A stretch of DNA of 45,072 bases, taken from positions 1-45,072 of the forward strand of contig RZZW01000025.1 in assembly GCA_009929695.1 (NCBI GenBank), written 5' to 3'. The stretch's first letter is position 1. Each line of letters starts with the position of its first letter. Below are positions 1 through 7,705 of this stretch, piece by piece. The DNA comes from Clostridia bacterium. Its GTDB lineage: Bacteria; Bacillota; Clostridia; Oscillospirales; Ruminococcaceae. Under the pieces are notes generated by a model. That model searched no databases, was not told where the DNA came from, and saw nothing but the letters and a program-made list of their open reading frames with translations. Position numbers and translations under genes: made by a program.

Positions 1-1
1 T

Positions 2-79
2 GTTGCGTTTTATAATTTCGAGCGCATTAACTTAAAAGACGGCCTCACTCCGTTTGAGATTCGGAGCAAGACCGCGTAA
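2..79 (+). CDS. IS3-family transposase, C-terminal end (partial)
   Basis: Only the last 25 codons are in the window; the gene enters from the left edge and stops at 77-79. The visible peptide contains FYNFERINLKDGLTPFEIR, which matches the C-terminal signature of IS3-family OrfB/integrase-type transposases (FYN..R....L...TP.E.R). The transposase is a DDE enzyme that moves the insertion sequence. Whether it is intact cannot be judged. The call rests on this short motif and on an inverted-repeat-like sequence just downstream. Confidence 0.75.
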   Translation, partial: VAFYNFERINLKDGLTPFEIRSKTA

Positions 80-114
80 TTTGTCGCAATTCTACGATAG
101 GGTCCTTTTTTATT

Positions 115-139
115 TGTCTGTTAATCGGGGAACAGTCCA
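115..139 (+). mobile_element. Probable right terminal repeat of the IS3-family element
   Basis: A sequence ending in GGGGAACAGTCCA lies 36 bp after the transposase stop. Read on the other strand it begins TGGACTGTTCCCC, the TG...CA form of IS3-family ends. The left partner is outside the window, so the exact end and any target duplication cannot be confirmed. The PsiE-like gene ends only 26 bp further on. Confidence 0.55.
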
Positions 140-164
140 GCTCGAAAGCCGTGGGGGTTATGCT

Positions 165-605
165 TTAATCTTCTGTTTTTTCAATGCTATGCGGAACGTG
201 TTCGCCGAAGCTGGGGACGAAGAGGTATTTGCGGATTATAAAAATCATGGCTATTGTCATAATGCCTATTAGGTTTTCGATGGGCGTTGTGTGGTTTACG
301 ACCATTTCACGCGCTATTGTGAACAAAAGCACCTCAATTGCCGAGCCTGGCGTGTGCTTTGCGAGCATCTTTATGAACTCTATGCCAATGACAATGTTGA
401 ACGCGTGGCCTAAAAATGAATTGAACGTTGCGTAGTAATCAGGTGTTGTGAAGAGCGAAAACACCTCGCTCAAAATGCGCACCGAGACTATAAGTATCGC
501 TGCAAGCACTATTATCGACACCACCGTCTCTAAATTGCTTGCCGTCATTGCGATATACGCGCGGGATTTTTCCTTAAACTGTTGTAGCTTGTCCTGCATC
601 TGCAT
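165..605 (-). CDS. PsiE-like small integral membrane protein
   Basis: This 146-residue protein has about four hydrophobic segments (roughly 24-48, 60-80, 85-97 and 108-128) between a basic, coiled N-terminus and a short acidic tail. Layout and length fit the phosphate-starvation-inducible PsiE family of membrane proteins, whose biochemical role is unknown. The start at 605 follows AAAAGGAG. It overlaps the 3' end of the upstream YhfC-like gene by 32 bp, so the two are probably co-translated. An IS element end lies just past the stop. Family assignment is by general resemblance. Confidence 0.65.
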   Translation of the reverse strand: MQMQDKLQQFKEKSRAYIAMTASNLETVVSIIVLAAILIVSVRILSEVFSLFTTPDYYATFNSFLGHAFNIVIGIEFIKMLAKHTPGSAIEVLLFTIAREMVVNHTTPIENLIGIMTIAMIFIIRKYLFVPSFGEHVPHSIEKTED

Positions 606-1335
606 CCGTCTCCTTTTCGGCGGGTTTTGATTTGTCGTAAATATATTTCACAAGCAGGCATGAAAGCACTGCGAGCAAAGCTATTGCGGCTTCAATCACA
701 ACTAGGCTGCCGCCTGTCGTCTGATAAACAACGGCGGGCACATCAAGCAGGGCGTGAAGCAGTATCGAAACTATGTAAAAATAAAACGGAACGCGCTTTG
801 TGACGACCATCCACATCAAAATCGAAAGCGCCATTTGCAGCGCCATTGCGGAAAGCCGCTCGATGCCCGCCGCAAAAAGACCGAATGGGTTGCTCGTGGC
901 AAGGTCGTTAAGCTGTGAAAGCAGCACCGCGTCGCCCGAAAAATATGTTACCAATGTGATGATGAAGCTTATGCCCACGAGCAAAAGTGCCTCGCCGCCA
1001 CCGTGGCCTATGCCGTAGCCGACGCCTGTCGCGAGCGATTTGTCCTTTTTGCACAGGACGGAAAATCCGACAAGCCGACCTGTCTCCTCAAAAATACCCG
1101 CCGCAAGGCAGCCGTAAACGCCGTATAATATGGCGTTGTTGCCAATCATCGGAATGACGACGGCGTGCAAAAGCTGCTCTAAAAACATTGCGAACAGCAT
1201 GAAGCACGACACGCCGACAAGCGCCGCCAACAGCCCGCGCCCTGTTCGTTTTTTGAGGATAATAAGTGCCGCGATGGGCAGCACCGCGGCGATGAGAATG
1301 TCGAAGATGAGAGCTGTGATTACAAGTGGGTTCAT
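574..1335 (-). CDS. YhfC-family intramembrane metalloprotease
   Basis: This predicted polytopic membrane protein has 253 residues and about seven hydrophobic segments. Its centre carries IFEETGRLVGF, followed by YGIGHGGGEALLL, and near the C-terminus LLHALLDVP; such Glu and His motifs inside membrane helices characterise the YhfC/CPBP-like putative intramembrane metalloproteases. The start at 1335 is chosen because AAGGAG lies just upstream; a longer frame to 1386 would run into a dispersed repeat. It sits between the pseudo-ATPase gene and the PsiE-like gene on the same strand. Substrate is unknown. Confidence 0.75.
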   Translation of the reverse strand: MNPLVITALIFDILIAAVLPIAALIILKKRTGRGLLAALVGVSCFMLFAMFLEQLLHAVVIPMIGNNAILYGVYGCLAAGIFEETGRLVGFSVLCKKDKSLATGVGYGIGHGGGEALLLVGISFIITLVTYFSGDAVLLSQLNDLATSNPFGLFAAGIERLSAMALQMALSILMWMVVTKRVPFYFYIVSILLHALLDVPAVVYQTTGGSLVVIEAAIALLAVLSCLLVKYIYDKSKPAEKETDADAGQATTV

Positions 1336-1357
1336 TGAGTTACTCCTTATTGTCGGT

Positions 1358-1440
1358 GTCCTTCTGAGGAGCGAAGCGACGAACAATCTTATGGACTATA
1401 AGTGTCGCACAAAAGATTCTTCGCTTCGCTCAGAATGACA
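1358..1440. repeat. Dispersed palindromic repeat (CATTCTGAGCGAAGCGAAG family), copy 1
   Basis: Imperfect inverted repeat with arms resembling TTCTGAGCGAAGCGAAGAAT and its complement around a variable centre. The left arm is degenerate and the right arm is canonical. Other copies are at 6900-6973, 10956-11030 and 27528-27607. It lies between the pseudo-ATPase and YhfC genes. Confidence 0.85.
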
Positions 1441-1458
1441 GTGAGGCTAGTTTGTGCT

Positions 1459-4449
1459 TTATTTCCTTTTTCTTTTCAAAAGTATCGGCAACACCGCCGT
1501 TAGTGCGCACCAACCTATGTGATAAAGCACTACGGCGAGTAGCGCCAAACCTGTCAAACCGTTTGAAAAGCTTAAAACAAGGCACATTATGAGCGAGAAA
1601 ATTATCGCCGCCGTCTGAACGGTGGAGGATAAGCTTTCGTTTTCGGCAGCGCGAGCCGCGGCGCGCAGGCCGCCAAGGAACGACGCGCATGTTCCGTTGT
1701 GTATCATCACGCCGCTCGCCTCGTGCACATATGCCGTTTGGCTCGCAAGCAAGCCTTGTTCTGACTGCGAGAGCACCTTTATTGTCGCTTTGCGCAGGCT
1801 GTAAGTCGCGCCGACAAGCGTGCCGGTAATGTTGAAATCGTCCGTCTGCAAAATGATGTTTATGCCCGCGTCGCCAAGCTCGTCAATGGCCGACTGCGCC
1901 GCCGCGTCGGGCGTGTAGCTGACTATAAACATGCCGTATGCCTTGCCAGCAACCGCGAGGTAGACAGGGCTTCGCTGACCGCTCAACGTGTATTTGCCCT
2001 CGTATTCAAGCGAGGGTATCTCAATGCTGTGGCGCTGCATCATCGTGCGGCTGCCCATTATGACGCGCTTGCCGTCAATCCATGCGACGTAGCCAAGCCC
2101 CGCTTCAAACTGCTCGTTTTCCACCTTGTACAGCGTCTCGGGCTTGTTGTCCACAAGAGCCATAAATGGTGCGCGAAGCGTGTCGCAGCAACGGTTTATA
2201 AGGCTTGCACCGTAGAGAATTGTGTGGTCGAGCCGTGCCTTTTCAAACGTCTTTATGCCGTGCATACGCACACATTCAACAGGAAAAATATCACGCGCGT
2301 TTAGCAAAACAACGTTTGTCTCTCCGAGCTCCGTGATTGCCGAGGGCCCCGGAATAACCGCCTCGACAGCCGCCGCCTCCTGCTGCAAAAACAGCGACGG
2401 CAGCGCGTAAACAAGCGTCGAAGCGAGCGGCGCGGCGACGCAGAGCGCGGCGGCAAAGCCCGACAGCGCCTCAAAGAAGCTCTGTGAGCGCCAACCGCAC
2501 AGCACAGCGCACACAAACGCCGCGCCGAGCATTATATACGCGTAGGTTTTAGAGCCTAAATCTGTCTTGTGCTGCGAAAAGCTTTGGCGCAAAAAGTGCT
2601 TCACAAGCCCCGCGGGGCGGCTTAATAACAAGAGGGGAGACGGCTCTCCGATGCCTGAGCACACCTTGCGGGCAAGCTCCTGATTTTGCACTATAAACGC
2701 CGCAGAATGGCGGCGCTCTGCGCTCGCAAACTCAAAGTTATCGCTCACGACCTTGCTTTGCAGCCATTTGCCAAGCGTGTTTGCAAACAGCAAAAATACT
2801 ACAATAGGCGCAAAAAGCGTGATTTTTTCAGGGTTGAAATCAGCCGATTTAAAAAGGTAAGCGAGGTTTTGTATAAATGCCGAGGCTGCCGCAAGCGCGA
2901 CAAAGGTGTCGGTTGTGGGACGTTTAAACAGCCCAACCATGCCAGTGCCAAGCGTCGTGAGGCAGGTGAGCATGGCTATCGAGAGCAAAACGAAGTTGAC
3001 TATGAGAAACGCGAAAGGCTCTGTGTGAGGGTCAAACGCCGCAATAGCGGGCAGGCCGCCCGTGCGCGACGAAAAACCGAAATACAAGAGCGCAAGCGTA
3101 ATAAAGCCCGTCACGACCATGCGCATAACGCGCGTGACACGCATGTTTTTAAGCGTAGCCGACACAGCGGGCGCGTCGGAGACGTGATTATACTCGCTTG
3201 TTTCCGCCGCGAGATATTCGGTGTTGCGATACTCGTCCTGCGCGTGGCTCACAGGCTCCTGCGCCTCGCGTCTGTGCGCGCCGATGGGCATTTTAATTGT
3301 AAACGATTTAAATTTCCCGCCGCGCTCGTTATTGGCAGGCTGATATTCCTCCTGCATTTCCGGCTCTTGCATATCGTTCATTGACGGCACGCGCGCCGTT
3401 GCGCCATTCATTATGGCCTCCTGCGTCAGCGTGACCTCGATGGGTATTTTTTCAAATTTTTTAGGAAGCTGCGCCGCAAATTCCTCGGTGAGAAACGTCT
3501 CGTCCTCGTCTCGGACGATGTTTGTCAAAAACTTTTTCACGCTGTTTTTCTTTTTGCGCTGCTTTTGTCTGTTGTACGCCTCCTGCTCGGCTTCGGGGCT
3601 GTCCTGCGCTATTGAATTTTTAAAAAAGTCTCTAAAGCGCTCGTCAACCTCGCCGAACATCGCGTTGCCTATCTGCTCGGGTGCTGTTTTTGCACCTGGC
3701 ACAACAGGCGCAAAATCTGTTTTTATCGCCTCGGGAACAGCCTGATACGGCTGCGCCTGTGGCGGAATATACGGAGCTTGATACTGCCCCGCGTTATACT
3801 GCTCGGGCGCGGGGGCGTATGGCTCGGGGTTCACGCCCGCGCGCACAAGTGCGTCTCGCGCGGCCTTTTGCTTTATGTCTTCCTCGCGCTGCTCCTGCGC
3901 TGTTGTGTATGCCTTTATCGTCGGAAGCTCAAGGGTTGAGGTTTCCTCGTGAGCGTCGCTGCCCTCAGAGCTGTTTATTATCTGCACCTTTTGCGAAACA
4001 GGCTGCATTCTCTGCGGATTTTGCGCCGTAGGCTTGCTTTGCATTACAGGCTGCGCGGGCTGCACAGGCTGATTTTGAATGACGGGCGAAGCGGGCTGAT
4101 TTTGCACGATAGGCTGCACCGGCTTTTGAGCTTTCGGCTGCGGCGGCGCGGCTGCGGCTATGCTGTCCGTCGGCACAAAGCGCCCCATTTGCGCGGAGGT
4201 TTTTATCGGCGTTGGCTTTTCTGTCGTGCCAATTTGCCCGCTCATCATGGCGTTCAGATTCTCCGGCGAGGTAAACTGAATATGAGGACGCTCCCTTGAA
4301 GTGTCCTCTATGCCAAGACTTGACAAAATGCTGTCGACCTCGCTGTCGCTTGCCGCTGTTCTTTGCCTTTGCGGCGACGCGTCCTTGCTCTGCTGCACCT
4401 GTTCAAGTATCTCGTCTATTGTTTTACTGCTGATGTCCTCGCGGCTCAA
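1459..4449 (-). CDS. Degenerate heavy-metal P-type ATPase-like membrane protein with long disordered N-terminus
   Basis: A 996-residue protein. Residues 1-430 are mostly low-complexity, rich in Pro, Gln and Ala, with charged stretches. The rest has the eight-helix plan of P1B-ATPases: four helices (about 441-563), a soluble segment, two helices (636-690), a large cytosolic region and two final helices (940-990). The region after helix 6 resembles P and N domains (VDGK-like IDGKRVIMGS at 792-800; YLAVAGKAYGMFIV near 830). Catalytic motifs are missing: where DKTGT is expected there is NARDIFP, with Asn717 at the phosphorylated Asp; TGDN is replaced by QTDDFN, CPC by CVAAP, and TGES and GDGIND are absent. 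It is therefore probably not a pump. Start is TTG after GGAGG, 29 bp downstream of rlmB. Confidence 0.7.
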   Translation of the reverse strand: MSREDISSKTIDEILEQVQQSKDASPQRQRTAASDSEVDSILSSLGIEDTSRERPHIQFTSPENLNAMMSGQIGTTEKPTPIKTSAQMGRFVPTDSIAAAAPPQPKAQKPVQPIVQNQPASPVIQNQPVQPAQPVMQSKPTAQNPQRMQPVSQKVQIINSSEGSDAHEETSTLELPTIKAYTTAQEQREEDIKQKAARDALVRAGVNPEPYAPAPEQYNAGQYQAPYIPPQAQPYQAVPEAIKTDFAPVVPGAKTAPEQIGNAMFGEVDERFRDFFKNSIAQDSPEAEQEAYNRQKQRKKKNSVKKFLTNIVRDEDETFLTEEFAAQLPKKFEKIPIEVTLTQEAIMNGATARVPSMNDMQEPEMQEEYQPANNERGGKFKSFTIKMPIGAHRREAQEPVSHAQDEYRNTEYLAAETSEYNHVSDAPAVSATLKNMRVTRVMRMVVTGFITLALLYFGFSSRTGGLPAIAAFDPHTEPFAFLIVNFVLLSIAMLTCLTTLGTGMVGLFKRPTTDTFVALAAASAFIQNLAYLFKSADFNPEKITLFAPIVVFLLFANTLGKWLQSKVVSDNFEFASAERRHSAAFIVQNQELARKVCSGIGEPSPLLLLSRPAGLVKHFLRQSFSQHKTDLGSKTYAYIMLGAAFVCAVLCGWRSQSFFEALSGFAAALCVAAPLASTLVYALPSLFLQQEAAAVEAVIPGPSAITELGETNVVLLNARDIFPVECVRMHGIKTFEKARLDHTILYGASLINRCCDTLRAPFMALVDNKPETLYKVENEQFEAGLGYVAWIDGKRVIMGSRTMMQRHSIEIPSLEYEGKYTLSGQRSPVYLAVAGKAYGMFIVSYTPDAAAQSAIDELGDAGINIILQTDDFNITGTLVGATYSLRKATIKVLSQSEQGLLASQTAYVHEASGVMIHNGTCASFLGGLRAAARAAENESLSSTVQTAAIIFSLIMCLVLSFSNGLTGLALLAVVLYHIGWCALTAVLPILLKRKRK

Positions 4450-4478
4450 TTGCTGCTACCTCCATACACACGGCGCTG

Positions 4479-5249
4479 CTATTTTTCGCGGCTGCGCAAT
4501 ATATGATACATTATTATACCTGTGGCTACTGAAACGTTAAAGCTGTCGACGCCCGTGCCTGTTTTTGCCATTGGCAGGCTCACCGCGCCGTCGCAAAGGT
4601 TGCGCACAAGCTGTGACACGCCCTTGCCCTCGCTGCCTGCAACTATCGCGACAGCCCCGCTCAAATCTTGTTTATACACGGGCGTGCCGTCCATGTCGGC
4701 GCAGTATACAAACACGTTTGCGTTTTTAAGGCGACGAATTGCCTCGCCTATGTTCGCGACTCTTGCTATCGGCAAGCGTTCAGCTGCGCCCGCGCTGCTT
4801 TTTATAACTGTGGGTGTGACGGGTACGCCGCCGCGCTTTGGAATTACAACGCCGTGTGCGCCGCACAGCAGTGCGCTGCGTATGAGCGCGCCAAGGTTGT
4901 GAGGGTCCTCTACGCCGTCGCACAGAAGTATAAACGGCGGCTCGTTTTTCTGCTGTGCCGCCGCAAGCAAATCGTCTAGCGTTGCATATTCAATGCCCGC
5001 CGCCCATGCCGCGACGCCCTGATGTGAGTCTGTGCCGCACATTCCGCGCAGCTTTGCGGCGTGAACGCGCTTTGCCACAGCGCCAGCCTCTTTTGCAAGC
5101 GCTGTAAAAAAGCCCGCCTGAGCCTCGTTCATAGTGTCCTGTATAAATACCGTGTCAACGCCTTGTCCGCTTTTTAAAAGCTCCGTAACAGCGTTTTTGC
5201 CGTAAACAAGCGTTGTTTCAGCACCTTGATTTTCCGTGTTAAAAGGCAT
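4479..5249 (-). CDS. rlmB: 23S rRNA 2'-O-methyltransferase, TrmH/RlmB (SpoU) family
   Basis: This SpoU-family enzyme transfers a methyl group from SAM to a ribose 2'-OH, most likely in 23S rRNA (G2251 in E. coli numbering). An N-terminal substrate-binding domain (YGKNAVTELL) is followed by the trefoil-knot SPOUT domain with its three motifs: DGVEDPHNLGALIRSA, AIVAGSEGKGVSQLVRN and SLPMAKTGTGVDSFNVSVA. Length (256 residues) is usual. The ATG at 5249 is preferred over an upstream TTG because GGAGGG lies 5 bp before it. It is first of a minus-strand run leading into the pseudo-ATPase gene. The paralogue identity within TrmH enzymes is not certain. Confidence 0.85.
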   Translation of the reverse strand: MPFNTENQGAETTLVYGKNAVTELLKSGQGVDTVFIQDTMNEAQAGFFTALAKEAGAVAKRVHAAKLRGMCGTDSHQGVAAWAAGIEYATLDDLLAAAQQKNEPPFILLCDGVEDPHNLGALIRSALLCGAHGVVIPKRGGVPVTPTVIKSSAGAAERLPIARVANIGEAIRRLKNANVFVYCADMDGTPVYKQDLSGAVAIVAGSEGKGVSQLVRNLCDGAVSLPMAKTGTGVDSFNVSVATGIIMYHILRSREK

Positions 5250-5379
5250 TTTGCCCTCCAAAATTATTATATTTCCTGAATTTTATTTATATTCTTAAAT
5301 ATTATAACACAAATAAAGCACACCCGCTACTGAAAAATGAAAAAACGTGGCGGGTTATTGTAAAAATGTGTGAGCCTTG

Positions 5380-5452
5380 CCCCTCATCCGTCACGCTTTG
5401 CGTGACAGCTTCTCCTTGAGGGGAAGCTGTCAGCGCAGCTGACTGATGAGGT
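5380..5452. repeat. Palindromic intergenic repeat ending CTGATGAGG
   Basis: Begins CCTCATCCGTCACGC and ends GACTGATGAGG, with internal hairpins (GTCACGCTTTGCGTGAC; AGCTTCTCCTTGAGGGGAAGCT). A related shortened copy ending GACTGATGAGGT is at 30166-30198. Confidence 0.75.
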
Positions 5453-5557
5453 GAAAATCAGCTTTTTGCATATTTAAAGCCCTATTTGCATATTTTTTAC
5501 ATGGTAAAAATTGGGGTCAATATACGGGTTGTAAATGTTAAAAAAAGGAAGTTTGAT

Positions 5558-5666
5558 GTTGAAAACTCCGTTGAAAGTGTTTAAAGACGGCGCTATAAAC
5601 ACGTTTTTTTACTGTTGAAAGCTTCTTGAATGCATAGTTTTCAACAATATGTTGAAAGTTTTCAAC
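5558..5666. promoter_or_regulatory. Cluster of six GTTGAAA(A/G) boxes upstream of fba
   Basis: Direct copies start at 5558 (GTTGAAAAC), 5570, 5614 and 5651. Reverse copies (GTTTTCAAC) are at 5637-5645 and 5658-5666, the last overlapping its neighbour to give GTTGAAAGTTTTCAAC. The array ends about 170 bp before the fba -35 box. It resembles a multi-site binding region for a repressor or nucleoid protein; the binding protein is unknown. Confidence 0.55.
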
Positions 5667-5832
5667 AAAACAGCCTGTTTAATTTTTCTTGTGTCAAGGG
5701 TAAAAAGTGCCAAATAAGATGAAAATTTTCGGCAAAAATTCTCTTTTTCGGGTTAGAATAGACAAACCGCGCGGGCGAAAAAATGTATAATAAATAAACA
5801 ATAAATTCGTCTTGTCAATTCTTCTGTTTTAA

Positions 5833-5861
5833 TTGATTTTAGCAGCGATATGCGTTATACT
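5833..5861 (+). promoter_or_regulatory. Promoter of fba
   Basis: TTGATT (5833-5838) and TATACT (5856-5861) with a 17-bp spacer, about 60 bp before the start codon. Confidence 0.75.
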
Positions 5862-5920
5862 ATTTAATAGTGAAATTTATAACGATTTTTTGCGCTAATT
5901 ATTTTTGGAGGTAAAAAACA

Positions 5921-6784
5921 ATGCTTGTAAACGCAACACAAATGCTTTTGACAGCACGCGACGGCCATTATGCAGTCGGTCAGTTCAACATCAACGACCT
6001 TGAGTGGACAAAATCCTCACTGCTTGCCGCACAAAAGAAAAACGCACCGATTATCCTCGGCGTGTCCGAGGGCGCGGGCAAATACATGACGGGCTTCAAG
6101 ACAGTCGCCGCAATGGTAAAGGCAATGGTCGAGTCTCTCGGCATCACAGTGCCTGTCGTGCTTCATCTTGACCACGGCACATATGAGGGCGCAAAGGCCT
6201 GCATCGAGGCGGGCTTCTCGTCAATCATGTTCGACGGCAGCCATTATCCTATCGAGGAAAATATCGAAAAGACAAAAGAGCTCGTCGCTCTTGCGCACGC
6301 AAACGGCGTTTCAATTGAGGCCGAGGTCGGTTCAATCGGCGGCGAAGAGGACGGCGTTGTCGGCATGGGCGAAATCGCCGACGCTGACGAATGTGCACGC
6401 ATCGCCTCGCTCGGCATCGACTTTTTGGCCGCGGGCATCGGCAATATCCACGGCAAATATCCCGCAAACTGGAAGGGCCTTGACTTTGACGCGCTCGCAA
6501 AAATCCATGCCGCGACAAACAACATCCCTCTCGTTCTCCACGGCGGCACAGGCATTCCCGACGAGATGATTAAAAAGGCAATCTCGCTTGGCGTTTCAAA
6601 AATCAACGTCAACACAGAGTGTCAGTTAAGCTTTGCCGAAGCGACACGCAAATATATCGAAGCCGGCAAAGATTTAGAGGGCAAAGGCTACGACCCCCGC
6701 AAGCTCCTCGCACCGGGCGCAGCAGCTATTCAGGCAACAGTAGAAGAAAAAATCGACCTTTTCGGATCTAACGATAAAGCATAA
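5921..6784 (+). CDS. fba: Class II fructose-1,6-bisphosphate aldolase
   Basis: Zinc-dependent aldolase of glycolysis and gluconeogenesis that interconverts fructose-1,6-bisphosphate with dihydroxyacetone phosphate plus glyceraldehyde-3-phosphate in the cytosol. At 287 residues it is the usual short Gram-positive type. Visible motifs are VVLHLDHGTYEGAKACIEAG (catalytic Asp84, zinc His85), EAEVGSIGGEEDG, GIGNIHGKYP (His177), LVLHGGTGIP (His207) and the phosphate-binding SKINVNTE. The ATG follows TGGAGG. It is a single-gene unit with its own promoter and a strong terminator directly downstream. Confidence 0.96.
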   Translation: MLVNATQMLLTARDGHYAVGQFNINDLEWTKSSLLAAQKKNAPIILGVSEGAGKYMTGFKTVAAMVKAMVESLGITVPVVLHLDHGTYEGAKACIEAGFSSIMFDGSHYPIEENIEKTKELVALAHANGVSIEAEVGSIGGEEDGVVGMGEIADADECARIASLGIDFLAAGIGNIHGKYPANWKGLDFDALAKIHAATNNIPLVLHGGTGIPDEMIKKAISLGVSKINVNTECQLSFAEATRKYIEAGKDLEGKGYDPRKLLAPGAAAIQATVEEKIDLFGSNDKA

Positions 6785-6787
6785 TTC

Positions 6788-6822
6788 AAAAAATCGCTGC
6801 CTATACGGCGGCGATTTTTTTT
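6788..6822 (+). terminator. Rho-independent terminator after fba
   Basis: AAATCGC(T)GCC pairs with GGC(G)GCGATTT around TATAC, followed by eight T. Confidence 0.88.
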
Positions 6823-6825
6823 AGT

Positions 6826-6898
6826 GAAAAATGAAGAATGAAAAGTGAAGAATTAAGGAGTGACGCTGCTGCGTCACATTTTAATGAAACAGCCCTTT
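6826..6898. repeat. AT-rich intergenic repeat (GAAAAATGAAGAATGAA type)
   Basis: Purine-rich tract followed by a small hairpin (GTGACGCTGCTGCGTCAC) and an AT-rich tail. It resembles the larger palindromic element at 13468-13558, which has the same ATTAA(T/G)GAGTGA core. Confidence 0.5.
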
Positions 6899-6899
6899 T

Positions 6900-6973
6900 G
6901 TCATTCTGAGCGAAGCGAAGAATCTTATGTGCATTACTGTGGTTTAAAGATTCTTCGCTTCGCTCAGAATGAC
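6900..6973. repeat. Dispersed palindromic repeat (CATTCTGAGCGAAGCGAAG family), copy 2
   Basis: Near-perfect inverted repeat: GTCATTCTGAGCGAAGCGAA at the left and its complement at the right, around a centre of about 26 bp. Confidence 0.9.
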
Positions 6974-7057
6974 GTGGAGCTTCAAACTATTTCATTCTTC
7001 ATTTTTTATTTTGGGGTCTTGTTTTTTTGAGTCAATGTGGTAATCTTTATTCATGGC

Positions 7058-7074
7058 TTGACCGAAGTGGTCAA
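7058..7074 (+). promoter_or_regulatory. Palindromic operator candidate upstream of the TetR gene
   Basis: TTGACC-gaagt-GGTCAA is a perfect 6-5-6 inverted repeat 14 bp before the preferred GTG start. TetR proteins usually bind such palindromes and repress their own operon, so autoregulation of the regulator-ABC operon is likely. Confidence 0.6.
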
Positions 7075-7087
7075 AGGGAGGTGCAAT

Positions 7088-7705
7088 GTGGCTGAAAATT
7101 TTGAGGCTTTGCCGCTTGATAAGCAGCAGAGAATACTCAATGCGGCGATTGAGGTGTTTGCGCAAAACGAGTATAAGCGCGCGTCTACAGACGATATCGC
7201 GGCTAAGGCGGGCATATCTAAGGGGCTGCTTTTTTACTATTTCAAAAATAAAAAGCAGCTTTATCTTTACACATATAATTACGTTGAGGAAAAAGTCACC
7301 GAGACAGTCACCGATGCGCATTTTGGCGAGATAACAGATCTGTTTGACCTGCTTGACTACTCCGCGCGCAAAAAATACGGTCTGATGGCAAAATATCCGC
7401 ATATACTTGAATTTGCCGTGCGCACATTTTACGCACACAGCGACGAAATTTCGTGCAGCCTCAACGGAAATATGGAAAACGCCGCGCAAAGCTCCTTTGC
7501 GAAATATTGCAGCCATATTGACACCTCGAAATTTCGCGACGATGTAAACCCTGTCGAAATAATGGAGATGCTTGTGTGGATGACGGACGGCTATATGCAC
7601 GACAAACAGCGCAGCGGCGTGCTTGACCTTGACTTGCTTCACCGCGATTACAAGCGCTGGAGCGCAATATTTAAACGCATAATGTACAAGGAGGAATATT
7701 TATGA
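7088..7705 (+). CDS. TetR/AcrR-family transcriptional regulator
   Basis: A 205-residue DNA-binding repressor. Residues 10-58 form the TetR HTH: RILNAAIEVFAQNEYKRASTDDIAAKAGISKGLLFYYFKNKKQL. The remaining helices would bind an unknown ligand. The GTG at 7088 is preferred because GGGAGG is 7 bp upstream; an ATG at 7037 would place a palindromic operator inside the gene, and an ATG at 7086 is in another frame. Its stop overlaps the ATPase start (ATGA), so it is the first gene of a three-gene operon and probably controls that exporter. Confidence 0.88.
   Translation: MAENFEALPLDKQQRILNAAIEVFAQNEYKRASTDDIAAKAGISKGLLFYYFKNKKQLYLYTYNYVEEKVTETVTDAHFGEITDLFDLLDYSARKKYGLMAKYPHILEFAVRTFYAHSDEISCSLNGNMENAAQSSFAKYCSHIDTSKFRDDVNPVEIMEMLVWMTDGYMHDKQRSGVLDLDLLHRDYKRWSAIFKRIMYKEEYL

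Larger units (their letters stand above)
5250..5920. other. Long intergenic region between rlmB and fba
   Basis: No convincing gene is visible in these 670 bp. It contains an extended -10 promoter for rlmB on the minus strand (TGTTATAAT near 5310), a palindromic repeat at 5380-5452, a cluster of six GTTGAAA(A/G) boxes at 5558-5666, and the fba promoter at 5833-5861. The stretch 5670-5830 is AT-rich with no assigned function. Confidence 0.8.

Noticed and set aside
2686-3384. 232-codon open frame on the plus strand
   Set aside because: Antisense to the degenerate P-type ATPase gene; very basic composition and no ribosome site. It arises from codon bias of the real gene.
5558-5666. Replication origin (DnaA boxes)
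   Set aside because: The repeated GTTGAAA boxes do not match TTATCCACA, and no dnaA, dnaN or AT-rich unwinding arrangement is nearby.
7037-7087. Upstream ATG start for the TetR gene
   Set aside because: Would include a palindromic operator in the coding region and lacks a ribosome site.
6992-7642. 216-codon open frame on the minus strand
   Set aside because: Mirror of the TetR gene; no motif and no ribosome site.
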